Shown in pieces: positions 26,809-35,844 of a stretch of 64,000 nucleotides of DNA (positions are counted from its first letter, which is position 1; every line of letters begins with the position of its first letter). The stretch spans positions 184,925 through 248,924 of the forward strand of contig NZ_QGMQ01000002.1 of NCBI RefSeq assembly GCF_003259155.1, read 5' to 3'. Source of the stretch: Marinimicrobium alkaliphilum (lineage in GTDB: Bacteria; Pseudomonadota; Gammaproteobacteria; Pseudomonadales; Cellvibrionaceae). Both the position numbers and the translations under genes were made by a program. Below the pieces are notes generated by a model. The model worked only from the letters and a program-made list of their open reading frames with translations, had not been told where the DNA came from and did no database searches.

Positions 26809-28251
26809 CTATTCAGAAAATTCGCGCGCGCCGATATCTGGCGCTGAACCGTTAAATGGGAGGCCCTCTTGGGGGTCTGTGCCGGCATTGATCAGCGCGC
26901 TGCCGGGTGCCAGCTTGAACAGATCGGTGTCGGGCAGCGAGCCGTCCGGGTTGCGCGGCTCGAGTGCAAGGGAGGTGTCGGTGCTGACAAAGTGGCTCTC
27001 GTCGATGGTGACGTCGTCCAGATCCCAGCTGTTGGTCACTTGGGTATTGGCGCCGCCTACGTCGTGTATACCCACCAGTGCGAGGTTGTTTGCCAGTACA
27101 TTTCGGCCCGAGAACGCAAAATTGCGCCCGTTGTTGTAAGCCGTGTTGTTGACCAGCAGGATGGTGCCGGAGTTGCTGTTCTGATCGAAACCTTTGTGGG
27201 CGTTTCCGCGGGTGTTGTCAAAGGCCATATTGCGGTACACCACGTGATTGCCGTTCTCGTCAGTGCGGCCGAGTTTAAAGCCATTGCCGCCGCCAGTGAA
27301 GGCGCTCTGGAATTCGGCAAAGGTCATGTCCAATCGCTCCAGCAGGTCTTCCCGGTATTCAAAGACATCCGGGTTGCCATTATCAAAGGCCCAGTTGTTG
27401 TACAGAATAATCGTGGAATCAGATTCCCAGAAGTCAAAGCCGTCATCCGAGTTGTTCCAGGCACGGTTGCCATAGAACATATTGCCCGCACCCAGGCGGT
27501 CGCCTTTGGCGGTAAAGCCATCAGCACGGTTACCCACAGGGTCACGGGCATTGACGTTCTTATAGGAGTCGCAGTTCATGACGAGGTTGTAGGAACCATA
27601 GCCACTGATGTGAACACCGGTATCTTCGTTGCCGTAGGAGACGCAACGTTCCAGCCGGATGTGGTTACCTTCGATGTTGATGCCGTTGTGGGCGGCGTAG
27701 CGAACCTTGACGCCCACAATATTCCAATAGTCTCCCCACAGGCGCAAGCCGCGGCCACTCTCTTGGGCGGAGAAGTCCAGAATGGGTGTTTCGCCGGGGT
27801 AATTGATCAAGGTGATACGGGCTTCTGCTGTACCGTCGACACCGCGGATATTGACCGTGTCATCCTCGTGATAGACGCCGCCGCGCAGCACAATCACGTC
27901 GCCCGGGCCAACCATTTCAACCGCCAAGGGGATGCTGCGCAACGGCTGCTCTTCGGTTCCGGGGTTGTTGTCGCTGCCATCGGGCGCGACGAAAAAGACG
28001 TTCTCGCCGTCAGGAATACTGTCGTGAGGCGTAGGCTCCGGCGGTGGGTTGGGAATCAGGTGCAGGCCCGAGTCGAAAGGGTCCAACTCGACCGTTACCG
28101 GGGGCTCCTCCCCGTTTCCGCTGCCGTTGCTGTTGCCGTTACCATTGCCGTTTCCGGGGGTTTCACCGACCGGGTCGCTGGAGGAGCTGCCGCAGCCGAC
28201 CAACAGAAGGGCGAGTGCAAGCAGGATCGTTGATTGGGCAAGTGCTTTCAT
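26809..28251 (-). CDS. PL9-family pectate lyase lipoprotein 3
   Basis: 480 residues, with a lipoprotein signal (LALALLLVGCGSS), a short Gly-Asn/Ser linker (33-48) and a PL9 beta-helix. Predicted calcium ligands are D244 (NRADGFTAK) and D269/D270/D273 (NSDDGFDFW), and the base is K326 (GNGFKLGR). Compared with genes 1 and 2 the turns are more divergent (NYPGETPILDFSAQESGRG), and a helical insertion (EYREDLLERLDMTFAEFQSA, about 298-317) sits just before the catalytic Lys, which could alter substrate choice. It is the promoter-proximal member of the tandem array. Confidence 0.86.
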   Translation of the reverse strand: MKALAQSTILLALALLLVGCGSSSSDPVGETPGNGNGNGNSNGSGNGEEPPVTVELDPFDSGLHLIPNPPPEPTPHDSIPDGENVFFVAPDGSDNNPGTEEQPLRSIPLAVEMVGPGDVIVLRGGVYHEDDTVNIRGVDGTAEARITLINYPGETPILDFSAQESGRGLRLWGDYWNIVGVKVRYAAHNGINIEGNHIRLERCVSYGNEDTGVHISGYGSYNLVMNCDSYKNVNARDPVGNRADGFTAKGDRLGAGNMFYGNRAWNNSDDGFDFWESDSTIILYNNWAFDNGNPDVFEYREDLLERLDMTFAEFQSAFTGGGNGFKLGRTDENGNHVVYRNMAFDNTRGNAHKGFDQNSNSGTILLVNNTAYNNGRNFAFSGRNVLANNLALVGIHDVGGANTQVTNSWDLDDVTIDESHFVSTDTSLALEPRNPDGSLPDTDLFKLAPGSALINAGTDPQEGLPFNGSAPDIGAREFSE

Positions 28252-28447
28252 AGGGGGCTCTCATCGTCTTGCGTTATCGTTTTCGTGCGCGGATTTGACC
28301 AAGCGCGACGTATGATCTCTTCGAGTATAAATGGTTGCGTATATCAATTGAAGCGTCTTTACATATCTAAGCGGATGAATGACTACATTAAGCTGGCAGG
28401 TATCTTGCTGTGAACAATACACTGGACACCGAAAACGAGGTTACCGC

Positions 28448-29437
28448 ATGGCACTGAAATCCCCGGGCTCCCTATGGCCTCCTGCCTGGCAGCGATGCGC
28501 CGAACCCCCTGAGCTGGCCGCCTGGCTGCCGGGGTTTTGTGCGCAGGAGCGGCTCTCGCCGACCGTGGGCGGGGCGTTGGTGGCGCTTTATTGGCCCCTG
28601 GCAGTGGCGCTGGCTGAGCGTGCCGAGGCGCTGGGGCGCCCCTTGGTGCTGGGCGTCAATGGCGCCCAGGGCACTGGCAAATCAACCGCCGCAGCCTGCC
28701 TGGAGGGCTTGCTGGCGCTGTGCGGGGCGAGGGCCTGCTGCCTATCCATCGATGATGTGTATTTGACCCGTGCCGAGCGCCAGCAATTGGCCCGCGATGT
28801 CCACCCGCTGTTTGCGACCCGGGGTGTGCCCGGCACCCACGATCTGGCACTGGCCGAGCGGGTACTGGCGGCGCTGCGAGCGGCCAGACCCGGGACCCTC
28901 ACGCCACTGCCTCGCTTTGATAAGGCGCAGGATGACCGATTGCCACCGGATCAATGGCCGGTGTTTGAGGGTCGGCCAGCGGTCATTTTACTCGAAGGTT
29001 GGTGCCTGGGGGCCGTACCTGAGCCCGATGGGGCCCTGGCGAAGCCGTACAATGCGCTCGAGCGTGAGTCGGACCCCGAGGGCCTATGGCGGACAAGCGT
29101 CAATCGCGCGCTCGCGGACTACCAGCCGTGGTTTTCCCAGTTGGACTGCCTGGTCATGCTCAAGGCACCTTCGTTCGAGCAGGTCTATGAGTGGCGTGAA
29201 CTGCAAGAGCAGAAACTGCGCGCCCGGCTCTCCCCCGAAGAGCTGGCCCACTCCCGGGTCATGAGCCCGGCACAGGTTGCACACTTTATCAGCCATTACG
29301 AGCGCCTGACGCGCTGGATGCTCGACGAGATGCCCGCGCGCGCTGACGTCGTTATAGCCCTGGATGCTGAACACCGGGTGACCGGTCTGACGGTGGCGCC
29401 CACAACTGCTCTCATGCCGGAGGAGACCCCCCGATGA
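28448..29437 (+). CDS. D-glycerate kinase (GLYK-like P-loop kinase)
   Basis: 329 residues from ATG 28448, which has GAGGT upstream. ATG 28379 would add residues with no family match. The Walker A motif is GVNGAQGTGKST (69-80), then LSIDDVYLTRAER, RGVPGTHDL, PRFDKAQDDR and ILLEGWCLG, typical of the GLYK/YggC-type P-loop kinases that phosphorylate D-glycerate. Its stop overlaps the next gene (ATGA), and the operon continues with the phosphatase and synthase for glucosylglycerate. It would return glycerate released by the phosphorylase at 31.8 kb to phosphoglycerate. Confidence 0.85.
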   Translation: MALKSPGSLWPPAWQRCAEPPELAAWLPGFCAQERLSPTVGGALVALYWPLAVALAERAEALGRPLVLGVNGAQGTGKSTAAACLEGLLALCGARACCLSIDDVYLTRAERQQLARDVHPLFATRGVPGTHDLALAERVLAALRAARPGTLTPLPRFDKAQDDRLPPDQWPVFEGRPAVILLEGWCLGAVPEPDGALAKPYNALERESDPEGLWRTSVNRALADYQPWFSQLDCLVMLKAPSFEQVYEWRELQEQKLRARLSPEELAHSRVMSPAQVAHFISHYERLTRWMLDEMPARADVVIALDAEHRVTGLTVAPTTALMPEETPR

Positions 29438-30276
29438 CTTATGACCCTTATCTGGTGTTTACCGATCTCGACGGAACCCTGCTCAATCACCACGACTATG
29501 ATTGGCGCCCGGCGCAACCGGCACTGACACGCCTGCGCGAGCGCGAAATTCCGGTGATTCTGGTATCGAGCAAAACCGCGCCAGAAATGCTGGAGTTGCG
29601 CGCTGAGCTTGATAACGCCGCGCCTTTTGTCTGTGAAAATGGCAGCGTGATTGTGATTCCCGAGGCAATGCAGGCGATTTTACAGCTGGATATCACCTCA
29701 GGGCCGGCAGCGGGCTACTATTACAGTTACCGGGGGGCCAGTCGCGAACGCATTCTGACGGTGCTGGCGCCCCTGAAAAAACAGTTTGCCTTTACCGGGT
29801 TTGCCGAAATGAGTGTTGAGGACATTGTCGCCAGGACTGGCTTGTCGGAAGAAGCGGCCACCCGGGCCGGCAAACGTATGGCGTCCGAGCCCCTGCTGTG
29901 GCGGGACGATGATGCAGCCTTGGAGGCCTTCACCGAGCAGTTGGCACAGCAGCGCTTGCGCCTGATCAAAGGGGGACGGTTTTACCATGTGATGGGTCAG
30001 TGCGATAAGGGGGATGCGGTACGCTCCTTGCAGCAGGCCTACCAGCACCAGTTTCGGGCAATCCCCAAAGCCATTGCACTGGGAGATAGCCCCAACGACC
30101 TGGACATGCTGAAACAGGCGGATATTGCGGTTGTGATTCCGCGCCACAATGGTGCAGTTATGCAGGATGATGCACTAAGAGATGCCATTGTTGCCCCAGA
30201 GCCCGGTGCGGCCGGGTGGCGACAGGCGATTGAAGCGATTCTGGCCGGGCTGCCAACGTCGACCAATAAACCATGA
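29434..30276 (+). CDS. mpgP: Mannosyl-/glucosyl-3-phosphoglycerate phosphatase (HAD-IIB)
   Basis: 280 residues. HAD motif I is FTDLDGTLLNHHDYDW (D11, D13), motif II VSSKT, Lys in LIKGGRFYHVMG and motif IV ALGDSPNDLDML, with the C2B-type cap of the MPGP family. It dephosphorylates hexosyl-3-phosphoglycerate to hexosylglycerate. Because the partner synthase resembles GpgS, the product is more likely glucosylglycerate than mannosylglycerate. The start overlaps the glycerate kinase stop by four bases, and the synthase begins 11 bases downstream. Confidence 0.88.
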   Translation: MTYDPYLVFTDLDGTLLNHHDYDWRPAQPALTRLREREIPVILVSSKTAPEMLELRAELDNAAPFVCENGSVIVIPEAMQAILQLDITSGPAAGYYYSYRGASRERILTVLAPLKKQFAFTGFAEMSVEDIVARTGLSEEAATRAGKRMASEPLLWRDDDAALEAFTEQLAQQRLRLIKGGRFYHVMGQCDKGDAVRSLQQAYQHQFRAIPKAIALGDSPNDLDMLKQADIAVVIPRHNGAVMQDDALRDAIVAPEPGAAGWRQAIEAILAGLPTSTNKP

Positions 30277-30286
30277 GGGTTAAGCC

Positions 30287-31501
30287 GTGAGTGACTTTTT
30301 TCAGAATGGACGTATTGCCACCTTGCACAACCTGGGTGCTCATCCCATTGAGGCTTTGGAGAAGCAGCTCAACGAGTGGAAAGAAAGAAAACCGATGTGT
30401 CTGGTATTGCCGTGTCTTTACTCTGAGCTGGAGGGGCCGGCGCTGGAGCATATTGTCGATGAACTGTGCAAGGTGACGTATCTCGATCAGATCATTATCG
30501 GTTTGGATCGAGCCACCGAGGAGGAGTTTCGCCACGCCAAAAAATTCTTTTCCCGCTTGCCGCAGGAGCATCACATTCTCTGGAACGACGGTCCGCGCCT
30601 GAGAGCTATTGATGCGGTACTGGCCGACCACGGCCTCGCACCCAGTGAGTTGGGCAAGGGGCGCAACGTCTGGTACTGCCTGGGGTATGCTTTGGCTCTG
30701 GGCAAGGCCAAGGCCGTAGCGCTGCACGACTGCGACATCCTTACCTACAAACGCGATATCGTTGCCAAGTTGTTCTATCCGGTAGTGCATCCGACGTTTA
30801 ATTACGCCTTCTGCAAAGGCTATTACTACCGCGCCGCAAGCGGCAAGCTCAATGGTCGGGTCAGTCGCCTGCTGGTGTCGCCGTTGGTCCGGGCCCTGGA
30901 AAAAGTCTACGGAGCGGATGATTACCTGGATTTTATCGACAGCTTCCGTTACCCGCTCGCGGGTGAGTTTTCCATGGTCATGGACGTGGTGAGTTCGATC
31001 CGGATTCCCAGTGATTGGGGTTTGGAGATCGGCGTGCTGTCGGAAGTCAATCGGCGCTATTCCGATGAGCGCGTGTGTCAGGTCGATATTGCCGACGCCT
31101 ACGATCATAAGCACCAGGACTTGTCCCCCGACAATCCCGATGGCGGCTTGTCAAAGATGAGCACGGATATTTCCAAGTCGCTGTTTCGCAAGTTGGCCAT
31201 CAAGGGCAGGGTATTTACCCCGGAAGTGTTTCGTACGATTAAAGCCAGCTATTATCGGTTGGCATTGGATCTGGTGGATCGCTATCACAATGACGCGGTA
31301 ATCAATGGCATGACCCTGGACCGCAATCAGGAAGAGGACACCATCGAGCTGTTTACCAAGTGCATCATGCGCGCGGGCGAGCAGTTTTTGAGTGACCCCA
31401 CCGAGCGCCCGTTTATGTCCAATTGGTCGCGGGTGTTGAGCGCGGTGCCCGATGTGTACGGCCGGCTGCGAGAGGCAGTTGATGAGGATCGGGCGATATA
31501 G
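30287..31501 (+). CDS. gpgS: Glucosyl-3-phosphoglycerate synthase-type glycosyltransferase (GT81)
   Basis: 404 residues from GTG 30287, with GAGGG upstream. A GT-A fold shows LVLPCLYSELEGPALEHIVDEL for the nucleotide-binding start, the metal motif HDCD (147-150) and GLEIGVLSEVNRRY further on. This matches GpgS/MpgS proteins that transfer a hexose from a nucleotide sugar to 3-phosphoglycerate. It is the last gene of the three-gene operon. Glucosylglycerate is a compatible solute under salt stress and nitrogen limitation in marine bacteria. REP-like repeats begin 45 bases after its stop. Confidence 0.87.
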   Translation: MSDFFQNGRIATLHNLGAHPIEALEKQLNEWKERKPMCLVLPCLYSELEGPALEHIVDELCKVTYLDQIIIGLDRATEEEFRHAKKFFSRLPQEHHILWNDGPRLRAIDAVLADHGLAPSELGKGRNVWYCLGYALALGKAKAVALHDCDILTYKRDIVAKLFYPVVHPTFNYAFCKGYYYRAASGKLNGRVSRLLVSPLVRALEKVYGADDYLDFIDSFRYPLAGEFSMVMDVVSSIRIPSDWGLEIGVLSEVNRRYSDERVCQVDIADAYDHKHQDLSPDNPDGGLSKMSTDISKSLFRKLAIKGRVFTPEVFRTIKASYYRLALDLVDRYHNDAVINGMTLDRNQEEDTIELFTKCIMRAGEQFLSDPTERPFMSNWSRVLSAVPDVYGRLREAVDEDRAI

Positions 31502-31546
31502 GTTAAGCGAGCAATGGCTCGCTGTTGTTGGGTTGGGTGCCTCAGT

Positions 31547-31803
31547 GTCGGATTACGGCTGCGCCTAATCCGACCTACTCGGACAAAGGCACGTTGTATC
31601 TATGCGGTTGGTGGTTATTTTGTCGGATTACGGCTGCGCCTAATCCGACCTACTCAAACAATGGCACGTTGCACCCAGTAGGTCGGATTAGCCCAAAGGG
31701 CGTAATCCGACGATGAGGCACCCAGTCCCCAGCCCCGACAATCACAGTAGCAATGGCACGTTGTTGCGAGTAGGTCGGATTAGCCCGAAGGGCGTAATCC
31801 GAC
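31547..31803. repeat. REP-like palindromic repeat cluster A (4 copies)
   Basis: Copies at 31547-31578 and 31622-31653 have the form GTCGGATTACGGC...CTAATCCGACCTAC, and those at 31678-31711 and 31770-31803 are the reverse orientation. Each folds into a hairpin with a GC-rich loop. The cluster lies between the convergent gpgS and phosphorylase genes and fills the 323-base gap. Two tails of the form GGCACGTTG separate the copies. No RAYT transposase gene is in the window. Confidence 0.92.
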
Positions 31804-31824
31804 ACCTGAGGCACCTGACCCGAC

Positions 31825-33576
31825 TCAATCCCTGCCGTGCCAATTGGTCAACCAGACCGACTGATAAGGTGCAAGCGTCAACACCCCGTACAGATCTCCT
31901 ATCGATTCACCGCTGATCAAATCCCGCCAGTCATCGGTGCTGATCAGATTGATGTCCGCCAGATTCACCTGCTGCTCTCGATCGCTGACATTATTCAAGC
32001 AAAAAATACTCTGCTGGCGCTGCATGCTCTGACGCCAAAAGGCGAAAACCTCCGGCTTTAAATGCAAGGTAAACTGGGTCGCGTTCGGATGAAACGCCGG
32101 TTGCTCACAGCGTATTGCGATGAGTTCGCGCAGGCGATTGAAAATTCTGTGATTGGGCGTTTCGGGATCGTTCAACAGTTCGTTGAGCTCACTCATCTGC
32201 CAGTTCTTGCGGTTGATCGAACGATTACTTTGCGTCGCTTCGAGTTTGTCCTGGTCATTGGGGGTGGCAAATAACGTGTGAATGTAAAACGCCGGGATGC
32301 CCTCCAGCGACAGCATGATGATTTGCGAGCACAGCAGACGCGCCTCCTGCCAGCGGTCGGTGCCCCTGAGAGAACCCTTGAAGGCATCGAACAGGCTGAT
32401 ATTGGCTTCGTAGGGCTTGCGATTACCCTCCGCATCGGTGCGCCAGCTGATACGCCCACCAAAGGATTGGAGTGCCTGCAGAAAGATGTCCAACTCGTGA
32501 TCATCAAGCAAGCCCTCTACCGGACGCAAACCGATGCCGTCGTGGGAGGCGGTAAAGTTCAGATAGGTGCAGCCCACCGGCGACGGCGGCATACTCATCA
32601 TCCAGCTCTTAAGGTACTGCGACGTGCCGGCGAGCAAGGCATGGATCACCAGGGGCGGCAGGCTGAAGTTGTAAATGATGTGCGCTTCGTTACTGTTGCC
32701 AAAGTAAGTCAGGTTCTCCCGGTTGGGCACATTGGTCTCGCTGATAAGCAACGCATGGGCGTTCTTATAGTCCATCAGCAGTCGAAGCAGCTTGATCACA
32801 TCGTGAGTCTGCGGCAGATGGATGCAGGAGGTGCCGATTTCCTTCCACAGGAATGCCACCGCATCCAGGCGCAACCACTGGGCCCCTTCATCCAGGTATT
32901 GGCCAATGATCGCGATAAACTCCAGCAGCACTTTCGGGTTGCGAAAATCCACATCCACCTGATCGTGGCTGAACGTGCACCACACATGCTTGGTACCTTC
33001 AGTCGTCTCCACCGCACGCAGCAGTGGACTGGTGCGAGGGCGCACCACCTGGCTCAGGTCGTAGTGGGGGCTGGCTTCGACAAAATAGTCGCGCCCGGGG
33101 TCTTTCCCGTACAGGTAGTTGCGAAACCAGCGGCTCTGGCTCGATGTGTGATTGATGACCAGGTCGGCCATCAACTTGAAGTCTTTTCCCAGGGCGTTGA
33201 TGTCTTCCCAGTCGCCCAGCTCGGGGTCGACCTGGGTGTAATCAATCACGGAAAAGCCATCGTCGGAGCTGTAGGGAAAAAACGGCAATACGTGCACCGC
33301 GCTGAACACCTCGCGCAAATGATCGTGCAGAAAGTGTTGCAGGGTATCCAGGGGTTTGTGACCGTGTTCGCGCAGGGAGTTGCCATAGGTGATCAGTAGG
33401 CAATCGCGCTCGGACCAGAGTTCCTCAGGCGGCACCACGGCCTTGTTCTGGCGGGTGCCAATAGCATCCAGGCACTCCTGGGTTAACGCTTGGGGGTCGC
33501 TGGCGGGGTAGAGCCCAGCCAGCAGGGTGCTCACTTTACTGCGCAATTCGTCGAGAGACAAAAAATCGGTGGTCAT
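31825..33576 (-). CDS. GH13_18 sugar phosphorylase, probably glucosylglycerate phosphorylase
   Basis: 583 residues, with AAGGAG upstream of ATG 33576. GH13 signatures are nucleophile D238 (WLRLDAVAF), acid/base E280 (LLISETNVP) and D346 (TASHDGIGLR). The length and sequence match subfamily 18, which holds sucrose phosphorylase, sucrose-6-phosphate phosphorylase and glucosylglycerate phosphorylase. The convergent neighbour operon makes glucosylglycerate and encodes a glycerate kinase, so phosphorolysis of glucosylglycerate to glucose-1-phosphate and glycerate is the best guess. Many databases would call it sucrose phosphorylase. It may share regulation with gntK, which is immediately upstream. 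Confidence 0.85.
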   Translation of the reverse strand: MTTDFLSLDELRSKVSTLLAGLYPASDPQALTQECLDAIGTRQNKAVVPPEELWSERDCLLITYGNSLREHGHKPLDTLQHFLHDHLREVFSAVHVLPFFPYSSDDGFSVIDYTQVDPELGDWEDINALGKDFKLMADLVINHTSSQSRWFRNYLYGKDPGRDYFVEASPHYDLSQVVRPRTSPLLRAVETTEGTKHVWCTFSHDQVDVDFRNPKVLLEFIAIIGQYLDEGAQWLRLDAVAFLWKEIGTSCIHLPQTHDVIKLLRLLMDYKNAHALLISETNVPNRENLTYFGNSNEAHIIYNFSLPPLVIHALLAGTSQYLKSWMMSMPPSPVGCTYLNFTASHDGIGLRPVEGLLDDHELDIFLQALQSFGGRISWRTDAEGNRKPYEANISLFDAFKGSLRGTDRWQEARLLCSQIIMLSLEGIPAFYIHTLFATPNDQDKLEATQSNRSINRKNWQMSELNELLNDPETPNHRIFNRLRELIAIRCEQPAFHPNATQFTLHLKPEVFAFWRQSMQRQQSIFCLNNVSDREQQVNLADINLISTDDWRDLISGESIGDLYGVLTLAPYQSVWLTNWHGRD

Positions 33577-33644
33577 TGCCCGGCTCCTTGAGGGTCATGT
33601 TGTGGATTATGACGCAATATCCGGGCCAGTGCGTTTCTTGTATC

Positions 33645-34172
33645 TCAGGGGATGAGCGCCCGTTGCTTGAGAATGTTGAGTGCGTTGTCGACGACGTCGT
33701 TCAGGGGCGGGTGGGTATCCAGTGGCGTAACATCCTTTTCGTCCGCGGGACTTTCCAGGCTATCGAATTGACTGTCCAGCAGTGAGACCGGCATAAAGTG
33801 ATCGCGGCGCTCTTCCAAACGCTCACGGATGAGTGCTTTGTCGCCCGTGAGCCAAAAGAAATGGGTGCAAAAATCCAGTTGACGCAGGGCCTCGCGATGC
33901 TGGCGGCGCAGACCGGAAAAGGCCAGGGTGCAGCTCTGGCCGCGCTTTCGATGATCGCTCAGGGTTTCGCTCAGGCTCGCAATCCAGGGAGCGCGCATGG
34001 CGTCGTCGAGGGGTCGACCTTCGGTCATACGTTTTCGGGCTTCAGGGGTGTGAAAGTCGTCAGCGTCGAGAAAAGGGATGCCGAGTGCCTGGGCCAGCCG
34101 CTTGGCCGTTACCGACTTGCCACAACCCGAGACTCCCATAACAACCAGCAGCATTGGTGGGGCGTGCGGCAT
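33645..34172 (-). CDS. gntK: Gluconokinase
   Basis: 175 residues, the usual GntK length. Walker A is MGVSGCGKS, then DADDFHTPEARKRMTEGRPLDD and FMPVSLLDSQFDSLE, all typical of thermoresistant gluconokinase. It makes 6-phosphogluconate for the Entner-Doudoroff and pentose-phosphate pathways. It is divergent from gntR, with an operator-like palindrome between, so repression by GntR is likely. No gluconate permease or dehydratase gene is near. Confidence 0.93.
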   Translation of the reverse strand: MPHAPPMLLVVMGVSGCGKSVTAKRLAQALGIPFLDADDFHTPEARKRMTEGRPLDDAMRAPWIASLSETLSDHRKRGQSCTLAFSGLRRQHREALRQLDFCTHFFWLTGDKALIRERLEERRDHFMPVSLLDSQFDSLESPADEKDVTPLDTHPPLNDVVDNALNILKQRALIP

Positions 34173-34276
34173 TGTCGGAGATTCCTTATCGGTGTCATCT
34201 AAATCATTATTCAGTAGGGGTGTTCAAGACAGTACCATGAAAAATCTGGTAGCGCAAACACGCGGGCCATGCTACC

Positions 34277-34292
34277 ATGTTTGCGGTAACAA
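34277..34292. promoter_or_regulatory. Candidate GntR operator
   Basis: ATGTTTGCGGTAACAA lies 31 bases before the gntR ATG, between the divergent gntK and gntR genes. It resembles the E. coli GntR operator (ATGTTACCGGTAACAT) with a weaker left half. Binding by the adjacent regulator, including autoregulation, is inferred. Confidence 0.55.
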
Positions 34293-34322
34293 ATCACAAA
34301 GGCAAGACAAGAGGATTGTTTT

Positions 34323-35372
34323 ATGCTGCTGGATGCTCGTAAAGCCCGCAAAAAAGTGACTTTGGCCGATGTCGCCAGGATGGCAGGGGTCAGCTCCATG
34401 ACCGCGTCGCGCACCATCAATTACCCCGAAAAAGTATCCGAGCAGTTGCGCGACAAGGTGCAGCAGGCGATTGATACGCTGGGCTATATACCCAATCAGT
34501 TCGCCAGCTCCCTGGCATCCGCACGTTCCCATGTTATCGGCGTAGCAATACCGTCCCTGTCCAATACCGTGTTCAACGAAGTGTTGCGGGGCATTTACGA
34601 CGTGACCGGACGCGCCGGCTACAAGGTGGTGTTGGTGGATACGCACTACTGTCCGGCTGAGGAAGAGCGCCTGGTGCGCACATTGCTCAGTCAGTCCCCC
34701 GAAGCGATGATCATTACCGGTGCGGATCAGACCGACGCTTGCCGAACCATGCTGCGTCGCTCCTGTGTGCCGGTGGTGCAGATGATGGAAATGGTGGAGG
34801 CGCCGATTGATATGAATATCGGGTTTTCCCACTATCAGGCGGGTTATGACGTGGCCGCAGGCCTGCTGGCGCGGGGGTGTGAGCGTATCGGATTTCTTGG
34901 CGCGCGCATGGATCCGCGCGTACATCAGCGCCTGCATGGCTATCGCCGGGCCCTGTCTGAGCGTCAGCTCAACAATAAAACGCTGGAGGTCACCACCGAG
35001 GATCCCTCATCGGTGGGAATGGGCGGGCAATTGATGCGACAGCTCTGGACGCAAGCCGCGGGCCAATTGGACGCGGTCTTCTGTTGCAACGACGACCTGG
35101 CCCTGGGGGCGCTGTTCGAGTGCCAGCGGCTGGGGATCGATATTCCGGGGCAAATGCTGCTGTGTGGCTTCAATGACATGGATGCCATGGCACACGTCAA
35201 TCCGTCGCTTTCGAGTGTGCACACCCCGCGTTACGAGATGGGTGTGAAGGCCGCTGAAATGGTGCTTGGGGCGCTGTCCGATGAAGGCGAGACCGGTCCC
35301 AAGCGGCTGGATATTGGCTACACCGTCAAATGGCGCGATTCTGCTCGCGCCCCGCGTCCTCTGACCGCCTAG
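34323..35372 (+). CDS. gntR: LacI-family regulator, GntR-like
   Basis: 349 residues. The N-terminal HTH (VTLADVARMAGVSSMTASRTINYPEKVS, about 14-41) is followed by the LacI hinge and a periplasmic-binding-like effector domain (VIGVAIPSLSNTVFNEVLRGIYDV). The divergent gluconokinase and the overall sequence fit the gluconate repressor GntR. The stop codon overlaps that of the convergent maoP-like gene in a shared CTAG. Confidence 0.88.
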   Translation: MLLDARKARKKVTLADVARMAGVSSMTASRTINYPEKVSEQLRDKVQQAIDTLGYIPNQFASSLASARSHVIGVAIPSLSNTVFNEVLRGIYDVTGRAGYKVVLVDTHYCPAEEERLVRTLLSQSPEAMIITGADQTDACRTMLRRSCVPVVQMMEMVEAPIDMNIGFSHYQAGYDVAAGLLARGCERIGFLGARMDPRVHQRLHGYRRALSERQLNNKTLEVTTEDPSSVGMGGQLMRQLWTQAAGQLDAVFCCNDDLALGALFECQRLGIDIPGQMLLCGFNDMDAMAHVNPSLSSVHTPRYEMGVKAAEMVLGALSDEGETGPKRLDIGYTVKWRDSARAPRPLTA

Positions 35373-35662
35373 GCTGTCTCTTGGATTTTTTCCGCGCGCT
35401 CGGCCACCAGGCGTAGATACTTGATCCAGGCCTGTTCAATCGGGCTTCTGGGGGCGTACTGGTGGTCGATCACCTTGAGCAGGTGTTGGTCCTCATCCGT
35501 AGGGTTGGTGACCTCTTTGCGGCACAGGGCCTGAATCAGGGTGCCGTACTTGCGCAGCAGGCGAGCCTGAGTGCTGGACAGCTGGTCGTCGTGGTCAAAG
35601 CCCTTGGGGAAATGGGTTTGGTCGTGAAAGGGCTGCTTCAGATAGTGATCTCTAGGCAACAT
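35369..35662 (-). CDS. maoP: DUF413 / MaoP-family protein
   Basis: 97 residues with a GGGAGA site before ATG 35662. The sequence HFPKGFDHDDQLSSTQARLLRKYG followed by E-rich and SPIEQAWIKYLRLV segments matches DUF413, the family of E. coli MaoP (YifE), a factor for organisation of the Ori macrodomain. Here it is shorter than E. coli MaoP and lacks its charged C-terminal tail. It is placed between gntR and rpsT. Confidence 0.78.
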   Translation of the reverse strand: MLPRDHYLKQPFHDQTHFPKGFDHDDQLSSTQARLLRKYGTLIQALCRKEVTNPTDEDQHLLKVIDHQYAPRSPIEQAWIKYLRLVAERAEKIQETA

Positions 35663-35759
35663 AACGCGTTCTCCCTTGTTGTGTGCCCGTTATATAGGGT
35701 TATTGTGTCTGAAATATGTCAATCACCGCCGAAAAAATCAACCCTTTTTTACCCGCAAC

Positions 35760-35785
35760 AAAAAAACCGGCCCTGGGCCGGTCTT
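35760..35785 (-). terminator. Terminator of rpsT
   Basis: The minus strand reads CCGGCCC-A-GGGCCGG followed by seven T at 35766-35760, about 65 bases downstream of the rpsT stop. Confidence 0.85.
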
Positions 35786-35844
35786 CGGGCAGCGCGCTCG
35801 GCGCCGCCGGTCGTACTTGACTGCCCCGCAGGGCAGGCACCCGC

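Noticed and set aside
31825-33576. Calling the GH13_18 gene sucrose phosphorylase outright
   Set aside because: Sequence by eye cannot separate the subfamily activities, and the neighbours favour glucosylglycerate.
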